64,000 bases of DNA from Closterium sp. NIES-65 (GCA_948144175.1 CANXME010002463.1:727001-791000), one strand, 5' to 3'; positions 9,901 to 21,700 are shown, numbered from the stretch's first letter. Notes: generated by a model not told the origin, from the letters alone. A program made the numbers and translations.

Positions 9901-12083
9901 ACGAGGTTGGCGCTTCGGTGGACTTCACGTTGAGTCGGATTCAGCTGTTGCGCGGGTGTTGGTGGTGCTTCGTCGACTGTGACTGGTGTCGTTGTTCCTG
10001 CTGCTGCTGATGTTGTTGCTGCTGCCGATGTTGTTGCTGCTGCTTCTTGTTGAATCGTTGCTGCCGATGTTGTTGCTGCTGCCGATGTTGTCGCTGCTGC
10101 CGATGTTGTCCCTGCTGCTTCTTGTTGAATCGTTGCTAACGCTCTTGTTCGTTCTGCTTCAGGGATAGTGTGGGAGTACCAGAAACCTCCCGGGCTGAAG
10201 TCGGGGTCGAGATCCGGAGGGTGTGTCCAATCAGCAAAGTTCACAATGGCGTCGCTGTCTGCAGTGCCGAGGTCTGGAGCGAAGTCGAGGACGAAGACGT
10301 TGTTCTTCAGCACTGCTTTCCCGATGTAGAGACCGCCTCTCCCGTGGTAAAGCTTGAACTCCTGGGTCGTGCTGTCGGCTTCCAGATGAATTCCTTTCGC
10401 CATCAACTGGCTAACGCTCAGTAAGTTGTAGCCGAGTCCTTCAGCGATGAGTACCTTAGACATGTGCAGTATGACATTTGTTTCTCTTGACTGAAGTTGT
10501 ACCACTCCTTGTCTTCGTGTGCGCAGGTTTTGGTTGTTGGCAACCGTGATGATCACTTCCCGTTGGAGTCGATGTTCGCGTTGTACGAAACGCCCGGACG
10601 AGCACATGTGTTGCCCGCAGCAACTGTCCAAGAACCAGGTGTCTTGGCCGGACGGTTCGCTTTGAGCGATAGCAGCGTAAGTCGGATTTGGATGGAGTGA
10701 TTCGCGACGAGGCGTCCTGTTGTCGAGCTCCTCTTCCGGTGAGTAATGGGGTGGTGACTCTGTTATGCAAGAGTCGGTTATCTTGACCATGCAGTTGACT
10801 ATATGTCTTGCTCCTTGTGCAGGTTGTCCAGTTGAGGTCGTTGAAGCTTGAATCGTGGTTGTCGAGCTTGCTTGTGTCGAAGCAACTTGGGTGCTTGAAG
10901 GCCGCAGTTGTCGCTGTGGTGTTGTCTGTCGAGACGGGCAGTGCGTGCGTGGGTGTCCTGATGTCTTGCAGATGTGACAAAATGGAGGTACTAGCTTCGG
11001 CTGCTGCTGTCGATTGTTGTAGTAGTTGTGTCGTCGCTGAGTATGGAAAGCAAACTCCGGTGCTAATGTCCTTTTCTTGTGTCTTTCTTCTTGCAGGTCC
11101 ATATCCTGCTGCTCGGCGTGAATTTCTGCGCAAAGTGCCGCTTCGGAGATCCTCCCGTGTGCTCGAAGAATTGCTTTGGTGGCGCGCCACTGAGGACCGA
11201 GGCCGCCGATGACGACTGTTACGAAGGCGTCTTCAGAGATTGACCCTCCACATCGAAGAAGCTTGTCGCGCAATTCGCGACATCGGCTGATATACGCCAA
11301 CCCTTTTTCTCCTGGTTTCATTTCAACTGTTGTCAGCTGCGCCATTAACCTGCTCTGGTTTACACTGTCTGTTGCCTGGTACAGGTTCTTCAGATGGCCG
11401 TACGCGAGTTCCGCCGAGTTGCCGAAGTTCCGGTAAGAGCGAATGTTCTGCTGCTGGGTTGGTGTGATGTTTCTCAGTAGAATAGTATACGCCATCATGG
11501 ATTGATACGTATACTGCTGCTTTTCATACTGTGTCCCGTTTGCTGGATACTGCAGGGATCCGTCGAAGAAGCCGAGTATCTGCGCGCCCTCCATCATCAA
11601 CTCGAATTCAAAGGACCAGGTAAAGAAGTCCTTTCCGTCGAAAGGTCTTGACGTCTGTAGTTTCAGAACATGCGCGAACTGCGACTGTACTTGTAAGGCA
11701 TCCATTGGTTTGTCTTGCGCAGGTGGAGGTTGAGGCAGGAAGCTGATCGACCCGCGTTCGTACGGGGCGAAGGTGGGTTGCTGCTGTTGATTCCCTCGCG
11801 CGTATGACGACCCGTCAAGGCTCATGGGTGTCGCTCCGTTGTTGCTGTTGTGTGTCTGTGCAGGTCCCGACTGCTGGTGTTGCTCGTAGAAGGACATGAA
11901 GGAGAAAAATTTCTCCATCATGCTCTGGTCGAAGTCAGGAGGATGGTTCGTGGGGGTCTCGGTTGACGTTCCCCTTGGTCTTGCTGCCGTGCCTTCCTCT
12001 GTCTGCAGGCCAGAGGCTGGCGGTGGAGTAGGAGTAGTGCCCGAGGAGCCATTAGGGGAGCTCCTTTCCTTGTTTGTTGCCAT
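6924..12083 (-). CDS. Ty1/copia Gag-Pol polyprotein, 1719 aa
   Basis: Domain order is copia-type. Gag occupies about residues 1-365, followed by a zinc knuckle CHICKTSGHPRTHC at 369-382. The protease motif is WFLDSCCGQHM at 483-493, where the expected D-S/T-G is D-S-C. Integrase has an H-H-C-C finger (HARTGH...CLIC) and the D, D, E catalytic residues in VYSDI, FQSDGGGEY and GVAERLNRT. Reverse transcriptase has LIVYVDDLLYIGS. RNase H has YVDADHAGD, SSAEAEYIAL and FCDNQSAIRIA. An Ala/Thr-rich tandem (QQEAAATTSAAATTSAA) separates protease from integrase. There is no frameshift or internal stop, so the element could be active unless the protease change is disabling. The frame runs through the polypurine tract into the 3' LTR. 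Confidence 0.96.
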   Translation of the reverse strand: MATNKERSSPNGSSGTTPTPPPASGLQTEEGTAARPRGTSTETPTNHPPDFDQSMMEKFFSFMSFYEQHQQSGPAQTHNSNNGATPMSLDGSSYARGNQQQQPTFAPYERGSISFLPQPPPAQDKPMDALQVQSQFAHVLKLQTSRPFDGKDFFTWSFEFELMMEGAQILGFFDGSLQYPANGTQYEKQQYTYQSMMAYTILLRNITPTQQQNIRSYRNFGNSAELAYGHLKNLYQATDSVNQSRLMAQLTTVEMKPGEKGLAYISRCRELRDKLLRCGGSISEDAFVTVVIGGLGPQWRATKAILRAHGRISEAALCAEIHAEQQDMDLQEERHKKRTLAPEFAFHTQRRHNYYNNRQQQPKLVPPFCHICKTSGHPRTHCPSRQTTPQRQLRPSSTQVASTQASSTTTIQASTTSTGQPAQGARHIVNCMVKITDSCITESPPHYSPEEELDNRTPRRESLHPNPTYAAIAQSEPSGQDTWFLDSCCGQHMCSSGRFVQREHRLQREVIITVANNQNLRTRRQGVVQLQSRETNVILHMSKVLIAEGLGYNLLSVSQLMAKGIHLEADSTTQEFKLYHGRGGLYIGKAVLKNNVFVLDFAPDLGTADSDAIVNFADWTHPPDLDPDFSPGGFWYSHTIPEAERTRALATIQQEAAGTTSAAATTSAAATTSAATIQQEAAATTSAAATTSAAAGTTTPVTVDEAPPTPAQQLNPTQREVHRSANLVASFYSNSDAYQRSPGHRASEEIWHARTGHPSNTVLNNTIRAGVLDKDSLLLPDGRELQKARGTCLICPEADLPHRPFASHHNPSAPAYAPLEKVYSDILYNREPGQVNYNYTITFIDAATRYVWHRNLPSRDMALAAFAAWLPIAERESGTQLKNFQSDGGGEYTCQRFKQFLAERGIKQLLSLPYAHQQQGVAERLNRTLQNSMRKLLRGMRLPNHQWPAAMDHAVMLHNLLSSSSLPNNASPHLLWTGKQGSTKMLRVFGCMVQYRPPEARAGRFSQRAQWGLHLGIEKNYNAWRIFDVHTKETVAARDVIFYEILTLQTYLANLHENRDLTSGFRGDRAFASAADEADWDEQNVDNASEEAGPLPYCSVDVPMDEDNPRDSNNAEIFYRFADDGYVTPLTVNTNEAERVGPNFMPDPETGDEAAYPEDPELPRYSQTGLQILGLVTAVHGAGIPKEPATVQQALGGEHREKWREAMDKEVKALEERNTWKIVPIGVTQNKNILTGKWVFRVKTKADGTIDKFKARWVVRGFDQEHGRDYTETFAPVSRHTSLRILIAVAAMKKKKLRQIDVANAFLYAPVDAEIFVELPHGSHGEPNRVCQLLKSLYGIKQAPRLWQQYLHARLIRIGFKQLPHDQGMYRLTKGGDYVLLIVYVDDLLYIGSTDDIATWFEGELQKDLTLTVSSTVTQYLGLNIREEENAIYLSAEKYADTIAKRFRLTPSAISTPYRYASGTEKGQSTLLKPTGIRDYQKKLGCLLFAAVTCRPDLSYSASQLATYLKRPEAEHLAELDRALHYFVSTATIGLTYHKNVTTPTKLIGYVDADHAGDTDNRRSRTGYVYRLEPIGPISWQSSKQELIALSSAEAEYIALCSATKEGLYLRELLEEAKLAELPSFTVFCDNQSAIRIANKNGFANRTKHIALRYFFVKDEIEKGKLDLSYCPTSEMAADYLTKKLGKQKFEYCMMLTGQGHVTSSDTPEAKGSVGNNKS

Positions 12084-12134
12084 GTCTTGTAATGATAAAA
12101 AAGTTAGAGTTTTCCCCTGTCAGCTCTCATACCA

Positions 12135-12575
12135 TGTTGGGCTGAAAATAGCCCTTAGGATCTTTGCAGAGGAGAACTCTTGGGTAGAAACTTGTAATAG
12201 CGGAAGCGTTTTAATGAGGATTGTGAACCGACCTTGCACTGGTGTGTGAGAGCAAAGTAGATTGAATTAAACAAGCAAGTACAAGGATTTATATAAGAGT
12301 ACAGGGAATACGAATAGATAGATAGATAACTGTATTGCTGTTGCGGTTCGATATAGTGCGACTCGGGCAACTGCTCTGTAACGAGTCAGTTGTGTGTCCT
12401 TAACTGTCGCGCTGTAATTGTCGAGTCAAAGGTCAGCGACCTTTGACTTTCTCGTAAGCTCCAGGCGGTTACCCTAACCTCCGAGGTTGACTCGATGCTT
12501 CGATTGGGACTGCTTCGCTTGGTGCCTTGGATTTTGATACGACAGAAGCGCACTTAGGACTTATTGTTTCCAACA
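12135..12575 (-). repeat. 5' LTR of the Ty1/copia element
   Basis: TG...CA ends, 441 bp, immediately followed on the minus strand by the primer-binding site. Confidence 0.95.
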
Positions 12576-12701
12576 AGTGGAAAGATAGTGTTATGAAATA
12601 ACAGTTCCAGGTCATTGATTTTGGAGACTGATACAGGTTCCATTGCATGGGTATAATTTCTGTAATTAACAAGACTCCCATTATACACCTGCAGGTTTTT
12701 C

Positions 12702-12755
12702 CTACTCGGGTCTTGACTCAAACGCACAGACCAGCTCCACCACCTCTTTCAGCGA
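12702..12755 (-). CDS. JmjC gene last exon
   Basis: 17 codons and TAG, reading SLKEVVELVCAFESRPE after a TCCTTGCAG acceptor, phase 0. It lies 126 bp from the copia LTR, so the element sits in or just past the 3' UTR. Confidence 0.7.
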   Translation of the reverse strand, partial: SLKEVVELVCAFESRPE

Positions 12756-15700
12756 CTGCAAGGAGGGTTGAGGGGAGAGGGGCGGAGGGATGGGGGTTGC
12801 AGGGTGAGTGGCAGGTAGAAGTGGCAGGTAGAAGTGGCAGGTAGAAGTGGCAGGGATCCGAAGTTTTCCGATGAGAAGGCAGGTACGGTATGTTTGGAGG
12901 TGCTTTTGAGGGGAGGCTTGAGTGTTTGTGCCAAGCAAGGGCGAACACAGCAGTCGAGTCGACCAATGGCCTGAGGTGCCTCAAAAGTTGAGTGTTCGTG
13001 CCAAGCAAGGGCGAACACAGCGGTTGAGTCCACCAATGGCTGACTGGAATCGACTTCTGAGGCGCCTCAAAAGTTGAGTGTTCGTGCCAAGCAAGGGCGA
13101 ACACAGCAGTCGAGTCGACCAATGGCTGACTGGAATCGACTTCTGAGGCGCCTCAAAAGTTGAGTGTTCGTGCCAAGCAAGGGCGAACACAGCAGTTGAG
13201 TCGATCAATGGCTGACTGGAATTGCGCGCACCTTGCTCCATTTGGCTTCAAAAGACACTTCATTCAAATAGCTGCCCTCTGACCTGTTTGCTGTGCTCTT
13301 TGAGACGTCTCAAAGCACTACTGCTATCACATGGCTTCAAAACACACTTCGTTTAAAAAGCTGCCCTGTGGCCTGTTTGCTGTGCTCTTCCACGCCTTTG
13401 AGGATTGCGGCAGCCGTTGATGCAGAAGTTGTGACTTCTGATGCAGAAGCTGTGACTTTTGATGCAGAAGTTGTGACTTTTGATGCAGAAGTTGTGACTT
13501 TTGATGCAGAAGCTGTGACTTGTGATGCAGAAGCTGTGACTTGTGATGCAGAAGCTGTGACTTGTGATGCAGAAGCTGTGTTTTTTTATGCAGAAGCTGT
13601 GACTTTTGATGCAGAAGCTGTGACTTTGCTTGCTGCAAACCAGCCAACTAGCTGACCTGTTTGCTGTGTTCTTCCATGCCTCGGAGTATCGCTGCCGCTG
13701 CAGAGGCGGGATGAGGAAGCGCATTGTAGAACTCAAAAGGACATCTTGCTCCATTCGACTGACCTTTTTGTTGTGCTCTTCCACGCCTCGCAGTATTGCA
13801 GCAGCTGCAGAGGCGGGATCAGGAAGAGCATCGTAAAACTCCTCAAAGAACCCTCCGCCACTGCTGCTGCTGCTGCTGCTGGTGCTGCTGTTAACTCCAC
13901 TGCTGTTGCCATTGCCATAGGGAGCAGTGTCAGCTGTGCTAACAGCAGCAGCAGCATGGTCCCAACCACCAGTGGCGGCAGTGGCGGTGGCGGCGGCGGT
14001 GGCAGTGGCAGTGTCAGCAATAGCAGTGGCGGCAGCAGTGGGAAGGGATGGAGGCACCGCATCGGCATCTAGGCGAGAGGTGATGAGGAAAGCAGAGAGG
14101 GGCGACAGTGCGTGGTGCAGCAGATGATGTGCGGAGAGGGGGAAGGCGTGCTGTAGGGAGGAAGGAGGGAGGGGGGGGGGGGAGGGGGGGAGGAAGAGAA
14201 AGAGCAAGAATAGTGTCAGGTCATTGTATAGAAAGCGTGGAGGATGAAAAGGTGAGGAGGGAAGGAGAGATACATTGCACCAGCAGAAGGAGTGAGGACG
14301 GTGTGAAGGCGCACTGTAGGGAGGAAAAGGGAGGCAGGGGAGAGACAGAGCATATAGGCTAAAATTGAGTGATGAGTCGGATTTTGAGTCGGTTTTTGAG
14401 TCGACTCAAAAACCGACTCATCAAAGGGAGGCAGGGGAGAGACAGAGTATATTGGCTGAATTTGTAGGTGTATATCATATCACATGAGATGCGCAGAAAA
14501 TGTATTATTCAAGGGAAGCACGTACAGCCATGACTAAAAGCACATTGCGCAGCGAGGCCGGGGGCAACACAGCAGTCACAGCCGCCCCTTACAAAGCACG
14601 TACAACCATGACTAGAAGCACATTGCGCAGCGAGGCCGGGGGCAACACAGCAGTCACAGCCGCCCCTTACAAAGCACGTACAACCATGACTAGAAGCACA
14701 TTGCGCAGCGAGGCCGGGGGCAACACAGCAGTCACAGCCGCCCCTTACAAAGCACGTACAACCATGACTAGAAGCACATTGCGCAGCGAGGCCGGGGGCA
14801 ACACAGCAGTCACAGCCGCCACTTACAAAGCACGTACAACCATGACTAGAAGCACATTGCGCAGCGAGGCCGGGGGCAACACAGCAGTCACAGCCGCCCC
14901 TTACAAAGCACGTACAACCATGACTAGAAGCACATTGCGCAGCGAGGCCGGGGGCAACACAGCAGTCACAGACGCCCCTTACAAATCACGTACAACCATG
15001 ACTAGAAGCACATTGCGCAGCGAGGCCGGGGGCAACACAGCAGTCACAGCCGCCCCTTACAAAGCACGTACAACCATGACTAGAAGCACATTGCGCAGCG
15101 AGGCCGGGGGCAACACAGCAGTCACAGCCGCCACTTACAAAGCACGTACAACCATGACTAGAAGCACATTGCGCAGCGAGGCCGGGGGCAACACAGCAGT
15201 CACAGCCGCCACTTACAAAGCACGTACAACCATGACTAGAAGCACATTGCGCAGCGAGGCCGGGGGCAACACAGCAGTCACAGCCGCCCCTTACAAAGCA
15301 CGTACAACCATGACTAGAAGCACATTGCGCAGCGAGGCCGGGGGCAACACAGCAGTCACAGCCGCCCCTTACAAAGCACGTACAACCATGACTAGAAGCA
15401 CATTGCGCAGCGAGGCCGGGGGCAACACAGCAGTCACAGCCGCCCCTTACAAAGCACGTACAACCATGACTAGAAGCACATTGCGCAGCGAGGCCGGGGG
15501 CAACACAGCAGTCACAGCCGCCCCTTACAAAGCACGTACAACCATGACTAGAAGCACATTGCGCAGCGAGGCCGGGGGCAACACAGCAGTCACAGCCGCC
15601 ACTTACAAAGCACGTACAACCATGACTAGAAGCACATTGCGCAGCGAGGCCGGGGGCAACACAGCAGTCACAGCCGCCCCTTACAAAGCACGTACAACCA

Positions 15701-18700
15701 TGACTAGAAGCACATTGCGCAGCGAGGCCGGGGGCAACACAGCAGTCACAGACGCCCCTTACAAATCACGTACAACCATGACTAGAAGCACATTGCGCAG
15801 CGAGGCCGGGGGCAACACAGCAGTCACAGCCGCCCCTTACAAAGCACGTACAACCATGACTAGAAGCACATTGCGCAGCGAGGCCGGGGGCAACACAGCA
15901 GTCACAGCCGCCACTTACAAAGCACGTACAACCATGACTAGAAGCACATTGCGCAGCGAGGCCGGGGGCAACACAGCAGTCACAGCCGCCACTTACAAAG
16001 CATGTACAACCATGACTAGAAGCACATTGCGCAGCGAGGCCGGGGGCAACACAGCAGTCACAGCCGCCCCTTACAAAGCACGTACAACCATGACTAGAAG
16101 CACATTGCGCAGCGAGGCCGGGGGCAACACAGCAGTCACAGCCGCCCCTTACAAAGCACGTACAACCATGACTAGAAGCACATTGCGCAGCGAGGCCGGG
16201 GGCAACACAGCAGTCACAGCCGCCCCTTACAAATCACGTACAACCATGACTAGAAGCACATTGCGCAGCGAGGCCGGGGGCAACACAGCAGTCACAGCCG
16301 CCCCTTACAAATCACGTACAACCATGACTAGAAGCACATTGCGCAGCGAGGCCGGGGGCAACACAGCAGTCACAGCCGCCCCTTACAAAGCACGTACAAC
16401 CATGACTAGAAGCACATTGCGCAGCGAGGCCGGGGGCAACACAGCAGTCACAGCCGCCCCTTACAAATCACGTACAGCCCTTGTGAGCGATTTATGAGCA
16501 GTCTCCGAAATTACATACAGCCATGACTAGAAGTACATGAGGGCCATGGAAGCACGTACATTGCGTAGAGAGGCTGGCGGCAAAGCAGTAATCACAGCCT
16601 CCACTCTCGAAGCACGTACAGCCCTTTTGAGTGATTTTGGACAAGTCTCAGAAATTACGTACAGCCATGACTAGGAGCACATTGCGTAGTGAGGCCGGGT
16701 GTAGAGCAGCAATCACAGTCTCCACTCTCGAAAAAATGTCGTTTCTTTTTTTCTCCACTTCCTCCTCTTCCTCTTCCTCCTCCTCCTCTTCCTCTTCCTC
16801 CTCCTCCTCTTCCTCGTCCTCCTCTTCCTCATGTTCCCCCTCTTCCTCCTCTTGCATCTCCTCCCACTCCCCCCTCTTCTTCTTTCTTCCTTTCCCTTTT
16901 GACTCACCACCCACCTCACTACCCTCCTTGCCTTTGTGCCTCCCTTCCTCTCGCCTACGTTTCCCCCCATCATTCCTCGCACCAACAGGCTTCCGTTTCC
17001 CCAATGATGCAGCACCAGTAGCAGGAGAGGCACGAGCAGCAGCAGCCGCAACAGGGGTAGCAGCAGCTGCAGCAGAAGGAGCAGCAGCAGAAGCAGCTGC
17101 TGGAGGAGTAGCGGCAGCAGCAGAAGCAGCAGCAGCGGCAAGAACAAGAGATTCCACCGCCTTTCTTTCCCTCTCACTCAACCCTTCCATCAGCTCCCGC
17201 CTCCCCTTCCCCTCTTCCTCCCTCCTTCCCTTCCCCCAATCCTCCCTCCTTCCCTTCCCCTCTTCCTCCCTCCGTTCGCTTCCTGCTTCCTCTCTCCTTC
17301 CTTTTCCCCCTTCCACCCTTGCTCCTTCTTCTCCTTTAAGCCCCACCCCTCCTGTCAGCGTTTCAATCAATTCAAAAGTCACCTCTGCTGCTGCTGGCAT
17401 TTCTGATCGCCCAATGTCGCTGCCTCCTCTCTCACCCTCCACCACCCCTGCCTTTTCACGCCCCTCAAAAGCAGCCCCTTCGCACTCCGTCCCTCCTACA
17501 TTGGTCGGCAACTCTGCCGGCTTTTCTCCTCGCCCATTGATCCCTCCTCCTTCACCCTCCACCGCTCCTGCCTTTTGAAGCACCTCAACAGGAGCACCCT
17601 CACCCTCCGCCCCTCCTGCGTCTGTCAGTGCTGCTCGCTTTGCCGTGCATTCCTGCGACCAGCCACATAGGAACAAAGCGAATGCCAAGAAAAGCAAAGA
17701 CCGTCACACCAGTCAATTGTGTGTGCGAGCAAGTTTTGTTTTTGGGCGGGCGGCTCAGAAAATGAGTCAACTTGTTGGAACGATGAGGAATTTTTAGCAT
17801 TCGTGAGAGAGAAACAAGCAGGCTTATGAGGAGAATGAAGAGAAGTACACACCTTATGAGCTTCGAGCAGGCTTCAACCTGAAGAGAAGTACACACCTTT
17901 TGTGTGTGTGTGTGTTTTTTTTTTCTCTCGAAAAACATACAGTACACACCTTATGAGCTTCGAGCAGGCTTCAACCAGCAGAGCATGTAGGGGAGGGGCA
18001 CGAAAAGGAAAAGGGAGGGGGGAGTGGCAGGGAAAAGGGGATGGAGAACGGGAGAAACAGAAGTTCACGCAGAGAAATAGATTGCGGAACGGGATGTGTT
18101 GAATTAGTGCGCCGTGCACCATTCATGCCCTATAGGACCTATCAGGTAATCACAAACCTAGTGAATCACAGTGAAGTTTATCAACTTGTGAGCAATCTCC
18201 TTGGAGAGTAGAGGTCCAGGTGTGACCCAAACGAGAGGCACACAAACGAGGGGCACACTAAAGAGTGAACCAAAGGTCGGGAAAGAACACACTAATCACA
18301 CACGTCACACCTTGTGAGCACTCTCCTTGCGTAATAGAGGTCCATGTGTGATCCAAACGAGAGGCACACTAAGGAGGGCCACCAGAAGTTGATGGCGATG
18401 GTGGCTGGTATGCTGGTAACCTGGTGGTACCTGCAAGCATGCAACGCAACGCCATGGTTGCAAGTATTAGCATGATGGCATGGTGGCTGGTGTGCTGGTA
18501 ACCTGGTGGTACCTGCACACATGTACCTGCAAGCATGCCACAGCATGGTTGCAAGTAGTAGCATAGTGGCATGGTGGCATGTGGCATGGTGGCATGGTGG
18601 CATGGTGGCATGGTGGCATGGTGGCATGGTGGCATGGTGGCATGGTAGCATGGTAGCATGATGGCATGATGGCATGACGGCATGGTGGCAGCTGCTGCCA

Positions 18701-21700
18701 ACACTGAAGTTGATGCTGCTACCAGTAACCCAACCACTCACAAGCAGCACAAGCCATCACCAATCGCCTTCCCGTCCTAACTCCCCCCTCCCTCCCTTCC
18801 TCCCTCACCAGCCTTCAGGCAACAAGAGCGCGTCCCCTGCAACAAGAGCACGTCCCCTGCAACAAGAGCGCGTCCCCTGCAACAAGAGCGCGTCCCCTGC
18901 AACAACAGTCACAGTGGCTGCTGCCACTAACCAAGCAACCATGTAGCAGCAGGATATGCTTTCCCCCCCTCCCTCCCACCGCTCACCAGCCTTCAGGCAG
19001 GAAGAGCGCATCCCCCGCATCAAGAGTCGCCGTGGCTGCTGCCGATGGGGACCCAGCCCATCCATGCACCAGCAACACATGCCCTCACCAGCAACACATG
19101 CCCTCACCACTCTCTCCGCCCACCTTCTCATTCCCGCAACCCCCTCCCTCCCACGCCATCGCTCACCAGCCTTCAGGCAGGAAGAGTGCATCCCCAGCAT
19201 CAAGAGTCACAGTGCTGCCAGATACCCAGCAGCACTAGCACCTCTTGCCCTCATCACCCCCCCCCCCCCCTTCCCTCCCTCACCAGACTTCAGGCAAGAA
19301 GAGCGCGTCCCTTGCATGCAGAGTCACCATGGCTGCCGCTGCTGCTACCACTAATCCAAGCAACCATGTAGTATCAGCAGCAGGACATGCTATCCCTCCC
19401 CCCCTCCCACCGCTCACCAGCCTTCAGGCAGGAAGAGCGCGTCCCCCGCATGAAGAGTCACCGTGGCTGCTGCCGCTGCTGCCTCTTGGGACAGATGGAG
19501 CGGAGACGGGTGGGGATGACTGCATGGCAAGAGAACACGGAGGCAGGAGATGGGGGAGGAGAATAGGCAGGAAGGAAATGGAGAGGTGAGGGGTAGGCAG
19601 TGGCTGCTGCAGCTGCTGTTGCTGAGGAGAGATGGAGAGGAGACGGGTGGGGATGGCTACATGGCGAGAGGACAAGGGACACGCGGTGGAGACATAAGTA
19701 TGAAGATTTGCTTCGAGACGTGACAAATCTTCATTGTCCCTTGTTTTTCAAAACGAATCTTCATACACGTGACTGGTGCGGATGGCTGCAGGGCGAGAGG
19801 ACAAGGGACACGAGGTGGAGACATAAGGGAATAGATAAGAGAGGGAGGGGAGAGAGAAGGAAGGTGACAGACTTATTTGCAGAAGAACAATGCAATGATC
19901 AGCAGAGCATGTCTTTTGAGAATTCGAGAAAAACATACTCAGAAGAACAATGCGATGATATCAGCTGCTCTGTAAGCTTACTTCGAACAAAAGCACGCAT
20001 GGAGGAAATTAGTGGAGAAAAGGAAGAGGCAGCAGCGGCAGCAGAGGCAGCAGCGGCAGCAGAGGCAGCAGCGGCAGCAGAGGCAGCAGCAGCGGCAGAA
20101 GAGGCACCCATGGGGGCGGTTAGAGAGAAGGAAGATTAATACGAACACATGATCAGAAAAAGAAAGAAAGGCAGAGAGTTTGAGAGAGGGGAAGATTGAG
20201 ATGCCTCAGAACTAGATTCAACTCAAGCAAGGAAGAGGAAAGGACAGGTGACAGGTGCTGACACGTGATTGGATGATTCGGAGTACAGAGGCATGGGGTC
20301 CAGCAGATGGGCTGATGATGGCGGCCACAGGCGAACTGCTCTGGTGCAGTGCGGTGGGGAGGGGTGGGGTGCGGAGGTGAGGAATGGGGTGCGGTTACGC
20401 AGGGTATCAAGGGAAGGGGGAGAGCACGAGTAATTTGAGAAGAAGGGGGAAAAGAAACAAAATTTGAGCTGCTGGTAGGGGCCATAGACGACCTGTCCTG
20501 GTGCAGTGTGGTAGAGAGTGGTCGGGTGGGGTGCCGAGAGATGCATGGGGACGGAATCAGCAGTGGGATGAAAGGAAGGACAGGAAACGGGAAATGGCAC
20601 CATAGCCAAGCTTCTCTGGTTCGGAAAGGATGTGGCAGGAACGTTTAGAGAGGGTGTTTTTGAGACCGTCTCAAAAACACCCTCTCTACATGTGGCAGGA
20701 AGGAATAGTAGAAGGAAGAAGGGAAGCCGTGTCATGAACGAAGAGATTGAGATGAAATTGTTCATAAGCTGGTAGCTTGAAGCTTCAAAGTACATCAGAA
20801 TGACTTCGAAAGGATGGGAGGAAAAGAGGGGCAATCCTTAATGCAGCGCAGTCAGCAGCAGCACCACCATCCTCACCTGTTTTAGAGCCGGTCGCAATGC
20901 AGAGCAGGTTGTGAAAGAGGTCGTAGTGAGGCGAGGAGGAGGAGGGTCCGCCAAGTGTCATCCACAGATTGGCCGACGTGAGGCGAGATGCATCCAGCAC
21001 CGATGGCTGGACAGGCGAAAGGGGCAGGCAGTTAGCATATTTTGAATTAAAAGATGTAACATGTTCACCAAAAAGAAAGAAAGAAAAAAAAAAAGAAAAA
21101 AAAAAAAGAAAAAAAAAGAAAAAAAAAAAAGCAGCAATCTTGCAACAGAATGGCCAACGTCAGGCGAGATGCGTCCAGCACCGATGGTACTTTTGAGAAT
21201 TCTCAAAAGTACCATCTGCGTCTAGCACCGATGGCTGGACAGGCGAAAGGGGCAGGCAATGGGGGATGCTGGATTGGAAAACGTAAAACGTTAACAACTG
21301 GCATCAAAACAATGAGCTTGCAACAACGGCAGCAGCGGAAAAAGTTGTCTAATATACAGACTTCGCAATTGAACGGTAAATAGGTCGGGCCGGGCCAGGC
21401 AAATTCAACAAGTGGCCACTCTGGCCGCTCTGGCCGCGCCCATGCCCAGCCCATGCTCATGCCTACTCGAAAGAGTAGTGTGAAGCCTGGAATAGCTTGG
21501 TATTCAGCCACACAAAAGTGATTTAGGAATGAGTTGATACGCGGCCACTCTGGTCGGCCGCGCCCTTGCCCAGCCCATGCTCATGCCTACTCGAAAGGAG
21601 ATTTTGCGAATCCTGGTTAGCATACGATAGGAGCATCTTGCAGCAAGGGCGAGAGTGGGAATTGTTGATGTGGCTGCTGGCGGTCGAAGATGGGATTCTG

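Larger units (their letters stand above)
6505..12575 (-). mobile_element. Complete Ty1/copia LTR retrotransposon
   Basis: LTRs at 6505-6945 and 12135-12575 are each 441 bp, begin TGTTGG and end CCAACA, and differ at one base by eye (6828 C, 12458 G). The target duplication AGTGG stands at 6500-6504 and 12576-12580. The minus strand carries the primer site TGGTATGAGAGC (12123-12134), one mismatch from the usual initiator-Met site, and a polypurine tract GAAGGGGAG just before the 3' LTR (about 6946-6954). One long gag-pol frame is open throughout. Near-identical LTRs mean a recent insertion, in the gap between two convergent host genes. Confidence 0.97.

Noticed and set aside
14500..16497. 665-aa plus-strand repeat protein
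   Set aside because: It is the antisense of a 78-bp array derived from a JmjC exon; the frame is open only because 78 is divisible by 3.
14512..16497. CRISPR-like array
   Set aside because: Units are contiguous with no spacers, and the window is eukaryotic.
16648..17697. Separate secreted Glu-rich protein with signal peptide
   Set aside because: The signal-like start lies before a good acceptor, and the rest fits the JmjC exon chain in phase and in its conserved end.
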